This document shows positions 6,393 to 12,384 of a stretch of 12,384 bases of DNA, piece by piece. Origin of the DNA: Ruminococcaceae bacterium UBA1417. GTDB lineage: Bacteria > Bacillota > Clostridia > Oscillospirales > Acutalibacteraceae. The position numbers and the translations under genes were made by a program. The stretch covers positions 9,326-21,709 of the forward strand of contig DBPP01000039.1 in assembly GCA_002305575.1 (NCBI GenBank), written 5' to 3'. How positions within the stretch are numbered: the stretch's first letter is position 1; each line of letters begins with the position of its first letter. Below the pieces are notes generated by a model. It was not told the origin of the DNA. It saw only the letters and a program-made list of their open reading frames with translations, and did not search any database.

Positions 6393-6408
6393 GTTAGACA
6401 AAACTAAC
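6393..6408. promoter_or_regulatory. Operator-like palindrome, GTTAG-N6-CTAAC (site C)
   Basis: GTTAGACAAAACTAAC has the same 5-bp arms and 6-base spacing as site A and also shares its AAAA in the right half of the spacer. It is centred 47 bp downstream of site B, within the transcribed leader of the ABC operon. Confidence 0.58.
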
Positions 6409-6481
6409 TTTCTTGAATTTTGTTTTACAGGCGCGCATCCAAGTGAAGGACGTGCGCCGGCGGGAAAGGGGCTACCGTATC

Positions 6482-8203
6482 ATGATTCGGAAAAGGTTGA
6501 TTCAATCGGTCAGCGAAAGCAAGAAGTATATCGCCGCAAATGTACTGCTGCAATGGATCGCGTTGCTGGCGAATATCGCCACGATGGCGGCGATCACCGC
6601 ATGTCTCGCGGGACTGTTTGCAGGCGGCGCCAATTTGTCTTGGGCCGCGCTTGTTGCGGTGGGAGCGGTGACTGTGCGGTTTTTGTGCACGGTCGGCGCT
6701 TCACGTATGGCGTATTTGTCCTCAAAAACGGTCAAACGCGTTCTGCGTGCGCGGATTTACGAAAAACTGCTCCGGCTCGGCGCACCGTATGCAGAGCAGG
6801 TCAAAACCTCGGAGATCGTGCAGGTGGCTGTGGAAGGCGTCGACCAGCTCGAGACATATTTCGGCGCGTATCTGCCACAGTTTTTCTACGCCATGTTGGC
6901 GCCGCTGACTTTGTTCGCGGTGGTCTGTTTCATCCATGTACCGTCCGCTGTTGTGCTCTTGGTCTGTGTACCGCTGATCCCAATTGCAATCGCTGCCGTG
7001 CAGACGTGGGCCAAGAAGTTGCTTTCCAAATATTGGGGGCAGTACACAGCCCTTGGGGATACCTTCCTGGAGAACTTGCAGGGGCTGACGACACTCAAGA
7101 TCTATCAGGCAGACGCGTACAAAAATGCGGAAATGAACGCTGAAGCCGAAAAATTCCGCAAAATTACGATGAAAGTGCTGACGATGCAGCTCAACTCCAT
7201 CACCATCATGGATTTGATCGCATACGGCGGCGCCGCACTCGGCATGATTGTGGCGGTGACGCAGTATGCAGCCGGGCACATGTCGCTGGCGGGATGTCTG
7301 CTGATTCTCCTGCTTTCGGCGGATTTCTTTCTACCGATGCGGCAACTCGGCAGTTTTTTTCACATCGCCATGAACGGTATGGCGGCGAGCGACAAAATTT
7401 TTCACTTGCTCGATTTGCCGGAAGCCGAGCCGAAAACGGCGCCATGCCCCGCAGACTGCACGATCGTATGCAGCGGGCTGCGTTTTTCGTACACACCGGA
7501 ACGCGAAATCCTGCACGGTGTCGACATGGTTTTCCCAAAAGGCAGCTTTACGGCAATTGTGGGCGAAAGCGGCTGCGGAAAATCGACTGTAGCGTCCATT
7601 CTCATGGGGCGGTGTCGGACGTATGCGGGTTCGGTTACGCTGGGTGGTACAGCACTTTGCGATATTGCTGAAAACAGTCTGTTGCAAAACCTGACCTATG
7701 TCAGCCACCAGAGCTATCTGTTCGAGGGTACAGTCCGCGAAAACCTGCGGATGGGGAACCCCGCCGCATCCGACGCGGTACTTTGGGCGGTGCTCGAACG
7801 CGTGCGGCTGGCCGGCTTTCTGCGCAGCGAGAACGGTCTTGAAACGCAGCTGCTTGAAAGAGCCGCCAATCTGTCTGGCGGCCAGCGCCAGAGACTTGCA
7901 CTGGCGCGTGCACTGCTGCACAATAGCCCGGTGTACATTTTTGATGAAGCCACTTCCAACATCGATGTGGAGAGTGAAGACGACATCCTCGATGAGATTT
8001 ACCGGCTGGCAGAAACAAAAACGGTGATCTTGATTGCGCACCGATTGGCCAGCGTGACTGGCGCGGATCAAATCTATGTGCTGGAAAACGGCGCCATTGC
8101 GGAAAGCGGCAGCCACACGGCGCTGCTGCGGCGGCACGGCGTATACGCGCGGCTGTGGGAGACGCAGCAGCGCCTCGAAAATTTTGGAAAGGAGGCGGTG
8201 TAA
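6482..8203 (+). CDS. CydD-like ABC half-transporter (membrane domain fused to ATPase)
   Basis: A 573-residue half-transporter with an N-terminal six-helix membrane domain (about 1-310) and a C-terminal nucleotide-binding domain. Motifs: Walker A GESGCGKST (361-369), signature LSGGQRQR (464-471), Walker B VYIFDEATS (484-492; Glu489 present) and switch His520. The segment VEGVDQLETYFGAYLPQFFYAMLAPLT is characteristic of CydD, one half of the heterodimer that in E. coli is needed for cytochrome bd assembly and has been linked to thiol and heme transport. An upstream TTG at 6413 keeps the frame open, but AAAGGGG at 6465-6471 lies 10 bases before the ATG at 6482, and homologous sequence begins there. 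The partner gene follows after 2 bases. No cydAB is nearby, so the substrate remains unknown. Confidence 0.92.
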   Translation: MIRKRLIQSVSESKKYIAANVLLQWIALLANIATMAAITACLAGLFAGGANLSWAALVAVGAVTVRFLCTVGASRMAYLSSKTVKRVLRARIYEKLLRLGAPYAEQVKTSEIVQVAVEGVDQLETYFGAYLPQFFYAMLAPLTLFAVVCFIHVPSAVVLLVCVPLIPIAIAAVQTWAKKLLSKYWGQYTALGDTFLENLQGLTTLKIYQADAYKNAEMNAEAEKFRKITMKVLTMQLNSITIMDLIAYGGAALGMIVAVTQYAAGHMSLAGCLLILLLSADFFLPMRQLGSFFHIAMNGMAASDKIFHLLDLPEAEPKTAPCPADCTIVCSGLRFSYTPEREILHGVDMVFPKGSFTAIVGESGCGKSTVASILMGRCRTYAGSVTLGGTALCDIAENSLLQNLTYVSHQSYLFEGTVRENLRMGNPAASDAVLWAVLERVRLAGFLRSENGLETQLLERAANLSGGQRQRLALARALLHNSPVYIFDEATSNIDVESEDDILDEIYRLAETKTVILIAHRLASVTGADQIYVLENGAIAESGSHTALLRRHGVYARLWETQQRLENFGKEAV

Positions 8204-8205
8204 CC

Positions 8206-9861
8206 ATGCGCAGAAGTGGAATACAGGTTATGGCAAAGCTGGCCGGCCTTGTGCGGCCGTTGGGCGGCTTTATGGCTTTAGCCGTCTCGACGGGACTTCT
8301 GGGGCATTTGTGCGCGGCTTCCATCACGGTGCTGGGTGGCTACGCCATTCTGGACATCCTCGGCTATGAAGCGCCGATGACGCGCACCGCGCTGTTCGTC
8401 TGTGCCGCGGTCTTTGCTCTGCTGCGCGGTATCCTGCGCTATGCAGAGCAGGCGAGCAACCACTACATTGCATTCAAGCTGCTCGCGCTGATCCGGGACC
8501 AGGTGTTCCGGGCGCTGCGCAGACTCTGTCCGGCGAAGCTGGAAGGACGCGACAAGGGCGATTTAATCGCCGTCATTACCTCGGATATCGAATTGCTGGA
8601 GGTTTTCTATGCGCACACGATTTCGCCGGCGGCCATTGCGCTCCTGTTCTCCCTAATTCTGTGCGCGTTGATCGGCAGCTTTCATCCGGTACTCGGTGTT
8701 CTGGCATTTCTGGCGTACCTGACGGTCGGCGTGATTGTTCCCTGGGTGACGTCTAAAGCAGCCGGAGACGATGGCCTGCGGGTTCGCAGCGGGGCCGGCG
8801 CGTTGAGCGGGTTTGTGCTCGACAGCCTGCGGGGCCTGTCGGAAACGCTGCAATATGGGTGCGGCGCGGAACGGCTTGCGCAGATGAATGCCAAAACCGA
8901 GGCGTTGGCCGTCGATGAGGCGCGTATGAAGCGCATGGCGGGCCGCAATGCGGCGGCGACAAACACCGTCATTCTGCTCTTCGACCTTGCCATGCTGTTC
9001 GTCAGCACCGTGCTGTTTCAGCGCGGCAGCGTCGGACTGGACGGCGTGCTAATTCCCGTACTGGCGCTGATGAGTTCCTTTGGCCCTGTGGTCGCGCTTG
9101 CAAATCTCGGCAGCACGCTGCAAAGCACCTTTGCGGCGGGCAACCGCGTGCTGGACATTTTGGAGGAGGAACCGGCAGTACAGGAGGTTGTCGGCAAACC
9201 GCCGGTCGGGTTCACCGGTGCAGATGCCGCGCACGTGTCGTTTGCCTATGGGCAGGAGAAAATTCTGGAGGATGTTTCAGTCTCCGTGCCGCCGCGCGCG
9301 GTGGTCGGCATTGTGGGACGCAGTGGCAGCGGAAAATCTACGCTGCTCAAGCTCTTCATGCGATTCTGGCAGGTGCAAAGCGGTAGCGTTCATCTGTCTG
9401 GCACGGAGGTTTCACAGATCAACACGGACAATCTGCGCACGCTGGAGAGCTTCGTGACACAGGAAACCCATCTTTTCCACGACAGCATCCGCAACAACCT
9501 GCGCATCGCAAAGCTGGATGCCACGGACGCGGAAATCGAAGCGGCTTGCCGGAAAGCGTCGGTGCACGACTTTATTCGGAAACTGCCGCAGGGTTATGAT
9601 ACGCCGGTGGGCGAGCTCGGCGATACGCTTTCCGGCGGTGAACGGCAGCGGATCGGCCTGGCCCGCGCATTTCTGCATGACGCGCCGTTTCTGCTGCTCG
9701 ATGAGCCGACCAGCAATCTGGACAGCTTGAACGAGGCTGTGATTTTGAAATCCCTGCGCGAGGCGCGCGCAGACAAAACGGTGGTGCTGGTTTCCCATCG
9801 CCACTCCACCATGCGCATTGCCGACGCGGTTTATTCGGTGGAGCGCGGGAGGGTAAGCTGA
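8206..9861 (+). CDS. CydC-like ABC half-transporter
   Basis: The second half of the presumed heterodimer, 551 residues, with an N-terminal membrane domain and a C-terminal ATPase. LRGILRYAEQASNHYIAFKLL followed by GDLIAVITSDIELLEVFYAHTISP matches the CydC pattern. ATPase motifs: Walker A GRSGSGKST (371-379), signature LSGGERQR (475-482), Walker B FLLLDEPTS (495-503; Glu500) and switch His531. Both nucleotide sites of the pair look catalytically intact, whereas many heterodimeric exporters have one degenerate site. The frame opens upstream at 8155 inside the preceding gene, but GGAGG at 8191-8195 is 10 bases from the ATG at 8206. Its stop codon overlaps the next gene's start (TGATG), which indicates translational coupling. 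Confidence 0.92.
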   Translation: MRRSGIQVMAKLAGLVRPLGGFMALAVSTGLLGHLCAASITVLGGYAILDILGYEAPMTRTALFVCAAVFALLRGILRYAEQASNHYIAFKLLALIRDQVFRALRRLCPAKLEGRDKGDLIAVITSDIELLEVFYAHTISPAAIALLFSLILCALIGSFHPVLGVLAFLAYLTVGVIVPWVTSKAAGDDGLRVRSGAGALSGFVLDSLRGLSETLQYGCGAERLAQMNAKTEALAVDEARMKRMAGRNAAATNTVILLFDLAMLFVSTVLFQRGSVGLDGVLIPVLALMSSFGPVVALANLGSTLQSTFAAGNRVLDILEEEPAVQEVVGKPPVGFTGADAAHVSFAYGQEKILEDVSVSVPPRAVVGIVGRSGSGKSTLLKLFMRFWQVQSGSVHLSGTEVSQINTDNLRTLESFVTQETHLFHDSIRNNLRIAKLDATDAEIEAACRKASVHDFIRKLPQGYDTPVGELGDTLSGGERQRIGLARAFLHDAPFLLLDEPTSNLDSLNEAVILKSLREARADKTVVLVSHRHSTMRIADAVYSVERGRVS

Positions 9862-10211
9862 TGGCGGACAATACGGCGCTCAAGCGGTTGCACGAAAAGC
9901 AAATGGTTGTGCAGATGATCGCTCTGTACTGCAAAAAGAAGCATAAAACACGGACGGGGCTGTGCCCGGAATGCGCCGCGCTTGCCGCTTACGCGCAGGC
10001 ACGCAGCGACCGGTGCCCGTTTATGGAGTCCAAAACCTTCTGCTCCAATTGCCGGGTACACTGCTATAAACCGCAGATGCGTGAGCAGATCCGCGCAGTC
10101 ATGCGTTTTGCAGGGCCGCGTATGATTTTTCATCATCCGGTCGCGGCAATTCGGCATGCAATCGAGATAAAAAGAGAAAAGAAACGATTGGAGGAACAGC
10201 ATGAAAGTTAA
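9861..10211 (+). CDS. ygbA: YgbA-like, nitrous oxide-stimulated promoter family protein
   Basis: A 116-residue, cysteine-rich soluble protein of the family named for the nitrous oxide-stimulated promoter, which includes E. coli YgbA. The E. coli gene belongs to the nitric-oxide-responsive NsrR regulon; its biochemical role is unclear. Visible here: LCPECAAL (Cys35, Cys38), DRCPF (Cys52), TFCSNCRVHCYKP (Cys61, Cys64, Cys68), then the conserved MREQIRAVMRFAGPRMIFHHPVAAIRH block (73-99). The spaced cysteines could hold zinc or an iron-sulfur cluster, which is inference. The ATG shares its A with the last base of the upstream TGA. The tail is basic and helical (KREKKRLEEQ) and overlaps the start of the YbaN gene by 11 bases. 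Confidence 0.9.
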   Translation: MADNTALKRLHEKQMVVQMIALYCKKKHKTRTGLCPECAALAAYAQARSDRCPFMESKTFCSNCRVHCYKPQMREQIRAVMRFAGPRMIFHHPVAAIRHAIEIKREKKRLEEQHES

Positions 10212-10584
10212 AAAAATTCTGTTTGTCGCGCTGGGCTGTATCGGCCTAGCGCTCGGCGCGCTGGGCGCGGTGCTTCCGCTTTTACCCGCTTTTCCGTTTT
10301 TACTGCTGGCCGCCTACTCCTTTGCCCGAAGCTCAGAGCGGCTGCACCGGTGGTTTACTTCCACCAAGCTGTATAAGGATAATCTGGAAAGCTATATCCA
10401 GGGCCGGGGAATGACGCGCCGCACGAAAATCCGCATCATGGTCACGGTCACCGTGCTGATGTCGGTGGGCTTTATCCTGATGCATCAGGTGCCTGTTGGC
10501 CGCGCCGTTTTGGCAGCTGTCTGGCTGTTTCATATTTTTTATTTTGCGCGCGGGGTTAAAACGATTGAAGAACCCACAAAGTAA
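10201..10584 (+). CDS. YbaN/DUF454 family inner membrane protein
   Basis: A 127-residue membrane protein of the YbaN (DUF454) family, function unknown. Two hydrophobic stretches (about 5-42) contain the family motif LGALGAVLPLLPAFPFLLLA. A short soluble segment follows with FARSSERLHRWFTSTKLYKDNL, the most conserved part of the family, then GRGMTRRTK and two more helices (about 77-115). GGAGG at 10190-10194 lies 6 bases before the ATG at 10201 and inside the 3' end of the ygbA-like gene. The overlap makes this the fourth and last gene of the operon begun at 6482. No good terminator follows directly; the first strong one is the hairpin at 10783-10819. Confidence 0.9.
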   Translation: MKVKKILFVALGCIGLALGALGAVLPLLPAFPFLLLAAYSFARSSERLHRWFTSTKLYKDNLESYIQGRGMTRRTKIRIMVTVTVLMSVGFILMHQVPVGRAVLAAVWLFHIFYFARGVKTIEEPTK

Positions 10585-10589
10585 ACGGC

Positions 10590-10608
10590 TTTACACGCAT
10601 CTTACACG
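10590..10608 (+). repeat. 11-bp-spaced direct repeat TTACACG
   Basis: TTACACG occurs at 10591-10597 and again at 10602-10608, an exact 11-bp period. Direct repeats with this phasing, upstream of a promoter with a poor -35, are typical binding sites of OmpR/PhoP-type activators. It is short enough to be chance. Confidence 0.3.
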
Positions 10609-10626
10609 GATTTGCCGCTTTCTGCG

Positions 10627-10655
10627 TTGCGTATGTGTGCTGTGCGGCGTATAAT
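10627..10655 (+). promoter_or_regulatory. Candidate promoter for a structured transcript
   Basis: A perfect -10 TATAAT at 10650-10655 lies 17 bases after a weak -35 TTGCGT (10627-10632). Transcription would start near 10662. No credible coding sequence follows before the hairpin at 10783. Confidence 0.45.
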
Positions 10656-10661
10656 GGAACC

Positions 10662-10828
10662 AGAAAGCGATACACAGGGATTGCGGTGCAGCACCGGTTC
10701 GCGCCTGTCGGTTTGACGGCGGCAGTGGAAGCGTGAAGGCAGCGCCGCGCGGCCGGAAAATGCCGGCCCAACCTACAGATACGCGCCTCTTCGGCAGGTA
10801 CAGCCTGTCGGTGGGGCGCTTCGCTTTT
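10662..10828 (+). ncRNA. Candidate structured small RNA, about 165 nt, family not recognised
   Basis: Between a TATAAT promoter and a long terminal hairpin lies a GC-rich stretch with several self-complementary parts. CGGTG/CACCG closes a small hairpin near 10684-10696. CGCC-GTC pairs with GAC-GGCG around a GGTTT loop (about 10702-10720). GGCCGG/CCGGCC closes a 6-base loop at 10751-10768. AAAGCG near the 5' end (10664-10669) can pair with CGCTTT near the 3' end (10822-10827), or ACAGG (10674-10678) with CCTGT (10804-10808) in an alternative fold. It does not resemble tmRNA, RNase P or SRP RNA, and I cannot match it to 6S RNA or any riboswitch. It could instead be the 3' untranslated end of the YbaN operon. 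Confidence 0.35.
10783..10828 (+). terminator. Strong terminator hairpin before nrdD
   Basis: A 7-bp stem (10783-10789 with 10813-10819), a T-T mismatch and an 8-bp stem (10791-10798 with 10804-10811) close a 5-base loop. TTCGCTTTT follows, ending at 10828. It would end transcription from the YbaN operon and from the candidate promoter at 10627, isolating nrdD. Confidence 0.75.
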
Positions 10829-10849
10829 AAAAAAATTTTCAAAAAGGTC

Positions 10850-10878
10850 TCGACAAGCAGGCCTCTACCGTGTATACT
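10850..10878 (+). promoter_or_regulatory. Promoter of nrdD
   Basis: TCGACA (10850-10855), a 17-base spacer and TATACT (10873-10878), each one base off consensus. Imperfect repeats CTACC and GGTAG flank the -10 (10865-10869 and 10879-10883). The leader to the GTG at 10993 would be about 108 bases. A second -10-like TATAAT at 10926-10931 without a clear -35 overlaps the NrdR box. Confidence 0.65.
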
Positions 10879-10912
10879 GGTAGATGTTCGCAGTGCATAA
10901 ACGGCTGAAAAT

Positions 10913-10928
10913 ACACAATATATTGTAT
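10913..10928. promoter_or_regulatory. NrdR box before nrdD
   Basis: ACACAATATATTGTAT differs at one of 16 positions from the palindromic NrdR consensus form ACACAATATATTGTGT. NrdR represses ribonucleotide reductase genes across bacteria, and the gene 65 bases downstream is one. NrdR sites usually come in helically phased pairs; I find no convincing partner, the best candidate region being the imperfect palindrome at 10865-10883. Confidence 0.75.
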
Positions 10929-10992
10929 AATCGGATAATTATGCAAAAAGGGTAAATTTTGGAAAAAAGGTTTGGAACAGGAGGAAATTTTC

Positions 10993-12384
10993 GTGAAGAT
11001 TATCAAGCGCAACGGCTCAGAAGTCGTTTTTGATATCACTAAGATCATCGCCGCAGTCTCGAAGGCCAACAATGCGGATGCGCAGAGCCGGGAACTGACA
11101 GGCCAGCAAATCCGTGCGATTGCCGCCGCTGTGGAGCGCAATTGCGAGGAAATGGGACGTGCGCCGTCCGTCGAGGAAATTCAGGATATGGTGGAGAACC
11201 AGATTATGGGCCAGAATGCGTTCGAGGTGGCAAAGCGCTACATCCGTTACCGCTATACCCGCTCGCTCGCACGCCGCGCCAATACGACCGATAATCAGAT
11301 TCTCAGCCTCATTGAGTGCAACAATGAGGAAGCCAAGCAGGAAAATGCCAATAAAAATCCGACGGTCAACAGCGTGCAGCGCGATTACATGGCCGGCGAA
11401 GTTTCGAAGGATATCACGCGCCGTATTCTGCTGCCACAGGAGATTGTCGAAGCGCACGAGCAGGGCATCATCCACTTCCACGACAGCGATTATTTCGCGC
11501 AGCATATGCACAATTGTGATCTTGTAAATCTCGAGGATATGCTTCAGAACGGCACGGTGATTACCGGTACGCTGATTGAAAAGCCGCACAGCTTCTCCAC
11601 GGCCTGTAACATTGCGACGCAGATTGTCGCACAGGTGGCGAGCAACCAGTATGGCGGGCAGAGCATCAGCCTCGCGCACCTCGCGCCGTTTGTGCAGATC
11701 TCCCGCGAGAAAATTCGCAATGAGGTGGAGCTGGAGCTGCAGGAGCTGGGTGTGACAGCTTCTGAAGAAAAGGTGTCGCACATCGTTGAACGCCGTCTGC
11801 GCGCGGAGATCGAACGCGGTGTGCAGACGATCCAGTATCAGGTTGTGACGCTGATGACGACGAATGGCCAAGCGCCGTTCATCACGGTGTTTATGTATTT
11901 GAATGAGGCAAAGAACGAGCGTGAAAAGCGCGACCTCGCGATGATCATTGAAGAGGTGCTGCTCCAGCGCTACGAGGGCGTCAAAAACGAAAAGGGCGTG
12001 TGGGTCACGCCGGCGTTCCCGAAGCTGATTTATGTGTTGCAGGAGGACAACGTCGCGCCCGGCACCGAATATTATTATCTGACCGAGCTGGCAGCCAAGT
12101 GTACCGCTAAGCGTATGGTACCGGACTACATCTCAGAAAAGAAGATGAAGGAGCTCAAGGAAGGCAACTGCTTCCCAGTGATGGGTTGCCGCAGCGCGCT
12201 GAGCCCGTGGAAGGACGAAAACGGCAATTACAAATTCTACGGCCGCTTCAATCAGGGGGTCGTCACGCTGAACCTGGTCGATATCGCGTTGAGCTCCGGC
12301 GGGGACATCGATGCCTTCTGGAAGATCTTCGATGAGCGTCTGGACCTGTGCTACCGCGCGCTGATGTGCCGCCACAACCGCCTC
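10993..12384 (+). CDS. nrdD: Anaerobic (class III) ribonucleoside-triphosphate reductase, 5' part
   Basis: Glycyl-radical enzyme that makes deoxyribonucleotides from ribonucleoside triphosphates without oxygen, activated by the radical SAM protein NrdG. The frame is open from GTG 10993 to the window edge (464 codons, no stop), so the C-terminal glycyl-radical loop and zinc site are outside. Residues 1 to about 92 form an ATP-cone regulatory domain (MKIIKRNGSEVVFDITKI, then EIQDMVENQIM and AKRYIRYRYTR). The catalytic domain shows HMHNCDLVNLEDM with Cys175, SFSTACNIATQI, QYGGQS, the second active-site cysteine in VMGCRS (Cys399) and NQGVVTLNLVDIAL. The start is GTG with AGGAGG at 10979-10984, 8 bases upstream. 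An NrdR box and its own promoter lie upstream. Minus-strand open frames inside it are antisense shadows. Confidence 0.96.
   Translation, partial: MKIIKRNGSEVVFDITKIIAAVSKANNADAQSRELTGQQIRAIAAAVERNCEEMGRAPSVEEIQDMVENQIMGQNAFEVAKRYIRYRYTRSLARRANTTDNQILSLIECNNEEAKQENANKNPTVNSVQRDYMAGEVSKDITRRILLPQEIVEAHEQGIIHFHDSDYFAQHMHNCDLVNLEDMLQNGTVITGTLIEKPHSFSTACNIATQIVAQVASNQYGGQSISLAHLAPFVQISREKIRNEVELELQELGVTASEEKVSHIVERRLRAEIERGVQTIQYQVVTLMTTNGQAPFITVFMYLNEAKNEREKRDLAMIIEEVLLQRYEGVKNEKGVWVTPAFPKLIYVLQEDNVAPGTEYYYLTELAAKCTAKRMVPDYISEKKMKELKEGNCFPVMGCRSALSPWKDENGNYKFYGRFNQGVVTLNLVDIALSSGGDIDAFWKIFDERLDLCYRALMCRHNRL

Noticed and set aside
6379..7143. 254-codon plus-strand frame starting in the ABC-operon leader
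   Set aside because: It runs out of frame through the CydD-like gene and crosses the operator region; composition is Arg- and Gly-rich with no family resemblance.
10590..10608. TTACACG repeat as a definite Pho box
   Set aside because: Spacing fits PhoP-type sites, but the motif is short, only two units are seen, and no phosphate gene is nearby; kept only as a weak repeat.
10662..10828. 6S RNA, cobalamin riboswitch or SRP RNA at this locus
   Set aside because: No long single-hairpin 6S fold, B12 box or SRP GGAA-loop region could be recognised; the segment is left as an unassigned structured candidate.
10733..10898. GTG-initiated frame of about 54 codons before nrdD
   Set aside because: It reads straight through the strong terminator hairpin and the nrdD promoter and lacks a ribosome binding site.
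11017..11871. 284-codon minus-strand frame
   Set aside because: Antisense to nrdD, whose plus-strand frame runs open through the entire region with ATP-cone and catalytic motifs.

Overview
The window looks like chromosomal DNA from an obligately anaerobic Gram-positive bacterium, most likely a Clostridia member such as an Oscillospiraceae/Ruminococcaceae gut organism. Evidence: strong AGGAGG-type ribosome binding sites, near-consensus TTGACA-N17-TATAAT promoters, an oxygen-sensitive class III ribonucleotide reductase, a cellobiose 2-epimerase of the Ruminococcus type, a CsoR repressor and a short DUF2325 protein. Base composition is moderately GC-rich and even. I see no tRNA, rRNA, CRISPR array, insertion sequence or phage gene.

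Layout. (1) 27-1850: alanine racemase (alr) followed 24 bases later by a PAT-like GNAT acetyltransferase, closed by a hairpin terminator at 1861-1894. (2) 1949-3148: a cellobiose 2-epimerase whose promoter overlaps that terminator. It converges on the minus-strand DUF2325 gene (3263-3559), and the two share an 18-bp perfect inverted-repeat terminator. (3) 3823-6308: a metal-export unit, csoR and a P1B-type ATPase. Each has its own consensus promoter and CsoR-like ATACCC/GGGTAT operators. (4) 6305-10584: a promoter, two GTTAG-N6-CTAAC palindromes and a hairpin precede a tightly packed four-gene operon: CydD-like and CydC-like ABC half-transporters, a YgbA (nitrous oxide-stimulated promoter) family protein and a YbaN/DUF454 membrane protein. 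(5) 10585-10992: a 408-base gap with a promoter, a GC-rich structured stretch ending in a long hairpin (possible small RNA), then the nrdD promoter and an NrdR box. (6) 10993 to the window end: the 5' part of nrdD, from a GTG start.

The least expected signal is regulatory. The palindrome GTTAG-N6-CTAAC sits next to the start of transcription of the minus-strand DUF2325 gene, and again, twice, in the leader of the CydDC-like/YgbA/YbaN operon 2.6 kb away across the copper genes. This suggests one repressor controls both units, and that DUF2325 belongs functionally with a redox, heme or nitrosative-stress module. No regulator for these sites is encoded here. Start codons were moved from the longest reading frame to the one served by a ribosome binding site for the epimerase (1949), csoR (3885) and both ABC genes (6482, 8206).
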